A stretch of 64,000 bases of DNA from Sarocladium kiliense (Eukaryota > Ascomycota > Sordariomycetes > Hypocreales > Sarocladiaceae): contig JAUZTG010000034.1 of the NCBI GenBank assembly GCA_030734395.1, positions 1,240,001 through 1,304,000 on the forward strand, given 5' to 3'. Position 1 is the stretch's first letter, and each line of letters begins with the position of its first letter. The position numbers were made by a program, and so were the translations under genes. Below, piece by piece: positions 59,869 to 64,000 of this stretch. The notes beneath the pieces were generated by a model. That model had not been told where the DNA came from. It did not search any database and saw only the letters and a list, made by a program, of their open reading frames with translations.

Positions 59869-60363
59869 CAGCACAACCTCTTGTTCAATTACACAATGAC
59901 AGTTAGATAACAAATGCAAGGATAGTACCAGTATAAATCTTAATGTTTGCGCAGTGCTAGTAGGTTGAGAGAGCGCACTCGGCTACTCACCCATTTGTCC
60001 CAGACATAGTGGTCGCAGTTCAGGGGCAAAAGCTCCCTCACCTCACTCACTGACTTCTACAACTACCGCTGCAAGCTGAAGCGGCTCAGGTAACTGATTG
60101 TCAAGGCACAACTGCAGATGAAAGCAAGCTAAAGCACTTGATGAACAATTGGTGTACTGGATGTGTGGCACGCATGGCATTTTGACAGCTTCATCACGTG
60201 AAACAGGATGGGGAGGATCAAGTAAAGTCAATGTGGTACAGAGGTACAGAAAGCAATGGTCTATTCTTTTCTATTCGTGTATACTTCCGTATCAACGTTC
60301 ACTTACAATCCCCCGCAGCCACTCACTAAGGAGGAGGCCAATATGGTGAAGTGGTGCGAAACA
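59869..60363. other. Spacer between converging SDR and dehydrogenase genes
   Basis: About 495 bp of 3' flanking sequence; no feature recognised. Confidence 0.5.
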
Positions 60364-61991
60364 TCACAGGTTTGAGCGAGGCCGCCACTTTGCATAGGGA
60401 TGAGTGTCCGAGTCAGGCACCAGGTGATCAACAGCAAGTGTGTTAACCAGCCCTGGATGAACTTGTGATAGATGGGTGATGCCACATAGTCTCATAGTCG
60501 TCTCGAGCTCCTCTTTGAGTACTGTCCATTCCAGCCCGTTAGCACAGTTTTCCCTAGCCTCGATTGACCACAAGACTTACTCTTGATGTATTTCTCAATA
60601 CCTGGCTGCCCATAGTTGAGGGAGTATAAGAACCCTCTACCAAGGCCGACCGCCCTTGCACCAAGACAAAGTGCCTTGAAAATGTCCGTTCCGCGGCGGA
60701 TCCCTCCATCAACCAGCACCTCAAGCTGATCAAACACCTCGGGGCAAGTCTTTTGCAGTTCCAGTAGCACTAAGATCGACGCCGGACTTGTGTCTAGGTT
60801 TCTTCCACCGTGGTTGCTGAGTACAATGCCGTCCAGCTTATGCTCAACCGCGAGTTTGGCATCCATTGCCGTCATGACACCCTTGAGAACGATGGGGCCG
60901 CTCCAATGCTTGCGCAGCCAGGCGAGGTCTTTCCAAGCAAGGGAAGCATCTACAAAGCTTCCAATCGAGCGCGCAAATCCGCCACTTTTATGATCGATAT
61001 TTCCCTTCAAGCTGATGGGAATTTGTATCTCCTCTTGAGTCTTGGCTCGCTCGTCGGCCTCTCGCTTGCCGGGAACTGGGCTGTCGATAGTAACGAATAT
61101 GGCGCTAATTCCTAGACTCTTGACATGTGCGAGAAGCTCTTCGCTTTTTGTGCGATCCTTGTTCACGTACAACTGGAAGAAGAAAGACTGATGTGGTCCT
61201 CCCGCCTTGACAACCTCGTCCGTGGGATAGGATGCTGACGTAGAGATGGCTTGAATGACGTTGTTTTCTCTACATCCTCGAGCGACAGCCAGTTCGCCAT
61301 CAGGATGCACTAGCTTAGCCAACGCTGCAGGCGAGATGTAGAAAGGGACACCAGTTCTGCAGCCCAGTACAGTTTGCTCAGTGCTGACTTGAGTTACGTC
61401 AATTAGCATGCGAGGGCGCAACATGATCTGGTCGAAGCAGGAATCATTCATGCGTTTCGTGATGCTATCTGCCGCCGCTGAAGAATAGAAAGCCCATGTC
61501 TTTGTAGAAAGGGTCTTTGATGCAACCTCTTCAAAGTCAAATGTGTTAATTATTGTGTCCAGCGGAGGTTTGGTGCTAGATCTTGGCCCGGAAGGGACTT
61601 CAGCAGTTGATGTTCGAGGCTGGAGGGCCAATTCGGCGCTTGTACTCCGATCGACGATGCCTTTAAGCTTGTCTCGTGTGAGAGATTTACTTATGATAGT
61701 GGGTGGATGGACGCTAGAATACGCATCTGTTGCATCTTTGCCTGCGTACCTTAGGATAACTTTGCATAACTTTAGTTCTGGGCTTTCTCGGAGGGCAAAG
61801 GAGATAACATACCTCCAAGGCCACCTGGATGATTAGGGGCAAACTCTGTGATGTCCCAGACCTTGCCCTCCACAACGATCCATAAGTCTTGCGCGTTGTC
61901 GTGCTTAGAGATATCTGCTGACTTAAGGACCTTCTGGTTGGTGGTAGATGTTAGACTTGACCTGCAATTGAGTAATGGCCAGACTTACCAT
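60364..61991 (-). CDS. Cytochrome b2-type FMN 2-hydroxyacid (L-lactate) dehydrogenase
   Basis: Exons on the minus strand: 61991..61989 (only the ATG), 61933..61813, 61759..60581 and 60521..60364, giving 486 residues. An N-terminal cytochrome b5 domain (KSADISKHDN, VWDITEFAPNHPGGLGVILRYAGKDATDAYSSVHP, with both haem His) precedes an FMN-dependent alpha-hydroxyacid dehydrogenase barrel. Active-site segments: QLYVNKDR, TIDSPVPGKREAD, the catalytic LSNHGGRNLD and DGGIRRGTDIFKALCLGARAVGLGRGFLY. It oxidises L-lactate or a related 2-hydroxy acid and passes electrons to haem. The acceptor before TTATCC was chosen because it alone restores HPGGLG-VILRYAG. It starts MKVLKSADIS with no visible mitochondrial presequence, so it may be cytosolic. 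Confidence 0.9.
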
Positions 61992-62302
61992 CTTGAAAGA
62001 CAGTGTGTGAGGATTGTGGTGATACTGCTCTCGCAACGCGACCTGTTAGGTAGTCCAACATACAGCGGCTGCCATTTGACGCTCGGAATCGTCAAGAGCA
62101 CTTACGGCTTATAATGGAGGGTTGCAAAAGTGAATCAGTGGACGAGGAGAGCGGAAATGAACCGCGGAGGCGTGGACCGTTGTCATGCTGTGGCCGGCTT
62201 TTCCCTGTACAACATTGCCGCCTGGCCCATCGGATATTGCTCATTCCTCCTCATAGGGCATTCCACGCCTTCACGTTTAACTTGAGAAAATGCAGTCGGA
62301 AA

Positions 62303-62331
62303 AGCATCGACTGATCGGTTTAATCGATGCT
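62303..62331. promoter_or_regulatory. Inverted repeat upstream of the 2-hydroxyacid dehydrogenase
   Basis: Perfect 8-bp arms AGCATCGA and TCGATGCT flank a 13-base spacer containing a CGG triplet, about 310-340 bp before the dehydrogenase start. It could be a regulatory dyad; function unproven. Confidence 0.35.
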
Positions 62332-62564
62332 CTTTAGCCTTTCCGCCTCAGACGCTATTCTCTGGCGGTTGGGGTTAAGCCTTGGGGGTTACTTTTGAGG
62401 CCGCCTGTTCTCTCGCCCCTTTCACAGACCCTCAACTATAAGCAAATGAACACTTTGGAAATGTTTTACTGCAGACATATTCGACCTTTGATATGTATTT
62501 TACTACGTTCGTGAGGCTTTTGACCCAGCCATGTAGCCCTCATCTACTAGACTAGGCCTACCTT

Positions 62565-63333
62565 CTAGATGCCCATGTTCTGAGGGATCAACTCGATAAG
62601 ATATCCATCCTGGGTGTATTAGTATGTTTGTGAAACGTGTGGGGTCGAGAATATATCGTCCGAAGACCGTGACAATAGGAGCTGGGTAATATGTGTCACT
62701 TACCGGATCTTTGATCATTGCAATATTCTTGAATACCTGCTTGAAAGAAGCATGCAGCTCAGTCTCCGTGCCTTTCTCCTCGACGCCTATTCCAAGCTCG
62801 TTCTCCCACTTGGTGATTGCAATGGACTCAATAGTGGTCTCCTCTCCAAGATCTTTCACGACTTCGACATCGTTCTCTTTCAATTTCCGAAGCAGTGCTG
62901 GCACGTCAGGGACAGCAAAGCCCAAATGGCCGAAGCCCAGGTTCGGAGGGTTGTTTCCTGTCTGATAGTACCCTTCTGGCTGGTTTTCAGACCCCTTGAT
63001 ATGGCCTAGCTCTAAAAGACCCTCAACCTGCCTCAGGCTCTGAACGGTCTCTACACCAAACTTTTTCAGGTTTGATTGATGCTCAGATGTCTTCGGATAG
63101 CCCAAATACCATGCATTCACAGGTCCAAGGTTTGTTGCGAACACAGTGCGCATGCCCATCAGGTTGATGTAGAAATGCAGTGACTTCCGTGGGTCGCGAA
63201 TCCTGAGCATGCTGTGATTTAGTCTAGCACCGATAGTTGGATCATTCTCTGGGAGAGGTGGATCATCGCCGAGACCGTTGGGAAGCAGTTCGCCATGGGG
63301 TAGATCAGGCAGTGTGTTGTGTTGGGAAGGCAT
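62565..63333 (-). CDS. Glyoxalase I (lactoylglutathione lyase)
   Basis: Two exons on the minus strand: 63333..62704 and 62609..62565, giving 224 residues. It converts the methylglyoxal-glutathione hemithioacetal to S-D-lactoylglutathione. Metal ligands are visible: His in LNHSMLRIRDP, Glu in GLLELGHIKG, His in GFGHLGFAVPD and Glu in DPDGYLIELIPQN. The last ligand is on the 45-nt terminal exon; unspliced reading gives a longer C-terminus (to 62503) without that Glu, which is why the intron is called. KSLHFYINLMGMR and NNPPNLGFGHLGF are family signatures. It is divergent from the next SDR and is followed by the hydroxyacid dehydrogenase on the same strand, which suggests 2-oxoaldehyde or hydroxyacid metabolism. 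Confidence 0.93.
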
Positions 63334-63441
63334 GCTGGATTGACTGGAATTGGACTTTGGTACGGCGATGAAATTCCGGAGAGACGCACAGCTTAGATAT
63401 AAGGAGCAAGCGAGCTAACGGGATTAGTGCTTGCTATTCTT

Positions 63442-63460
63442 CATCGGCCTTTTGCCGATG
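63442..63460. promoter_or_regulatory. Inverted repeat CATCGGC-CTTTT-GCCGATG
   Basis: Perfect 7-bp arms around CTTTT (CGG-N7-CCG) in the divergent glyoxalase I/SDR promoter. It closely matches the dyad at 53929 with one extra T in the spacer. Confidence 0.5.
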
Positions 63461-63765
63461 CTCTTGTGGATCGGATCACACATGGGACGGAGTAGACGAA
63501 TCCGTTCTTCCGAAATACCAGACTGCGCTTGTGACAAGCCGCCGCTTGCAGGAATTAACAAACGGTCGTTCATTTGCCGAGAGATTCGACACGCCCAAGC
63601 CTCGGGATACACGCCACAGGCGGTTCTCGTTCAGCGTGGTTCGATTGGGGATTCCCGCGTCTATTTGTTCGGAAACAGTGACATTGAGTATAATATCTAT
63701 AACCCCCCACTGTTCTGATCCAAGCCTGTGTTGATTTAACGTGCTACATCCAAGACGAGGCGAAA

Positions 63766-64000
63766 ATGACTTTGGGCAAAAAGCAAGATTGCGACTTCGA
63801 CTCTGATCCTCGCCAGAACAAGGAGCTGGCGGAATCGCTCAGAGACAAACATGTCCTCATCGCTGGTGCCGGTCGAGGCATCGGCCGTGCCACAGCTGAA
63901 ATGTTCGCATATACAGCCATTTCGTCCCTCAGCATTCTCGCTCTCGAACTCAACGAGGTCAACGAGACAGCTCGCCTCTGTAGCGCCATCAACCCAAATC
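63766..64000 (+). CDS. Short-chain dehydrogenase/reductase, partial
   Basis: The first 78 residues of an SDR running off the window. After a charged start (MTLGKKQDCDFDSDPRQNK) comes the nucleotide-binding fold: HVLIAGAGRGIGRATAEMF with the GxGRGIG motif at residues 34-40, then SLSILALELNEVNETARL, with an acidic residue (Glu) at the strand-two end. The catalytic Ser-Tyr-Lys part lies beyond the window. It is divergent from glyoxalase I and probably belongs to the same local cluster. The start is the first ATG in frame. Confidence 0.8.
   Translation, partial: MTLGKKQDCDFDSDPRQNKELAESLRDKHVLIAGAGRGIGRATAEMFAYTAISSLSILALELNEVNETARLCSAINPN

Noticed and set aside
63621..63660. GGTTCGATT sequence resembling a tRNA B box
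   Set aside because: No matching A box or foldable cloverleaf around it.

Overview
The window reads as nuclear DNA of a filamentous ascomycete, most likely a Sordariomycete. Genes are split by short GT-AG introns (mostly 50-70 nt), two regulators are fungal Zn2Cys6 proteins, and several genes are fungus-restricted: an NmrA-type nitrogen repressor, an RTA1-like membrane protein, Rsc7/Swp82, Ies1, Pom34, and a cytochrome b2-type dehydrogenase. I saw no prokaryotic features, no intact transposon, no CRISPR array and no tRNA or rRNA gene that I could support. Exon boundaries were worked out by hand from splice signals, reading frame and family similarity.

Layout. 0.4-2.3 kb: Rsc7/Swp82 chromatin-remodelling subunit. 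2.8-10.0 kb: an accessory block with five small intracellular cysteine-rich proteins (two on the minus strand, three on the plus) sharing one seven-cysteine pattern. An amino-acid permease with paired GATA sites upstream sits among them. Two of the five end in CaaX-like prenylation motifs; this is the best candidate here for an undescribed system. 10.0-14.9 kb: a long gene-free stretch before a Pcl/Clg1-type cyclin. 17.6-35.5 kb: mostly housekeeping genes: a FAM192A/Fyv6 protein, a single-pass membrane protein, Derlin, a small Rcf-like mitochondrial protein, an RFC small subunit, Fcf1, a Zn2Cys6 factor, Pom34 and Ies1. Several pairs share divergent promoters. 35.5-50 kb: the peptide transporter PTR2 and the nitrogen repressor NmrA, both with very long non-coding flanks. 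50.0-51.4 kb: a probable GPI-anchored surface protein.

52.5-64.0 kb looks like a small metabolic or detoxification cluster. It holds an RTA1-like protein, a Zn2Cys6 factor, a TRI12-like MFS exporter, a short-chain dehydrogenase, a cytochrome b5/FMN 2-hydroxyacid dehydrogenase, glyoxalase I and the start of a second short-chain dehydrogenase cut by the window edge. Three divergent promoters in this block contain variants of one motif (GGCC-TTT(T)-GCC). In two of them it lies inside a CGG...CCG inverted repeat of the sort bound by Zn2Cys6 dimers, which suggests co-regulation by the local factor. Three nitrogen-related genes (amino-acid permease, PTR2, nmrA) are also in the window, but far enough apart that linkage may be chance.
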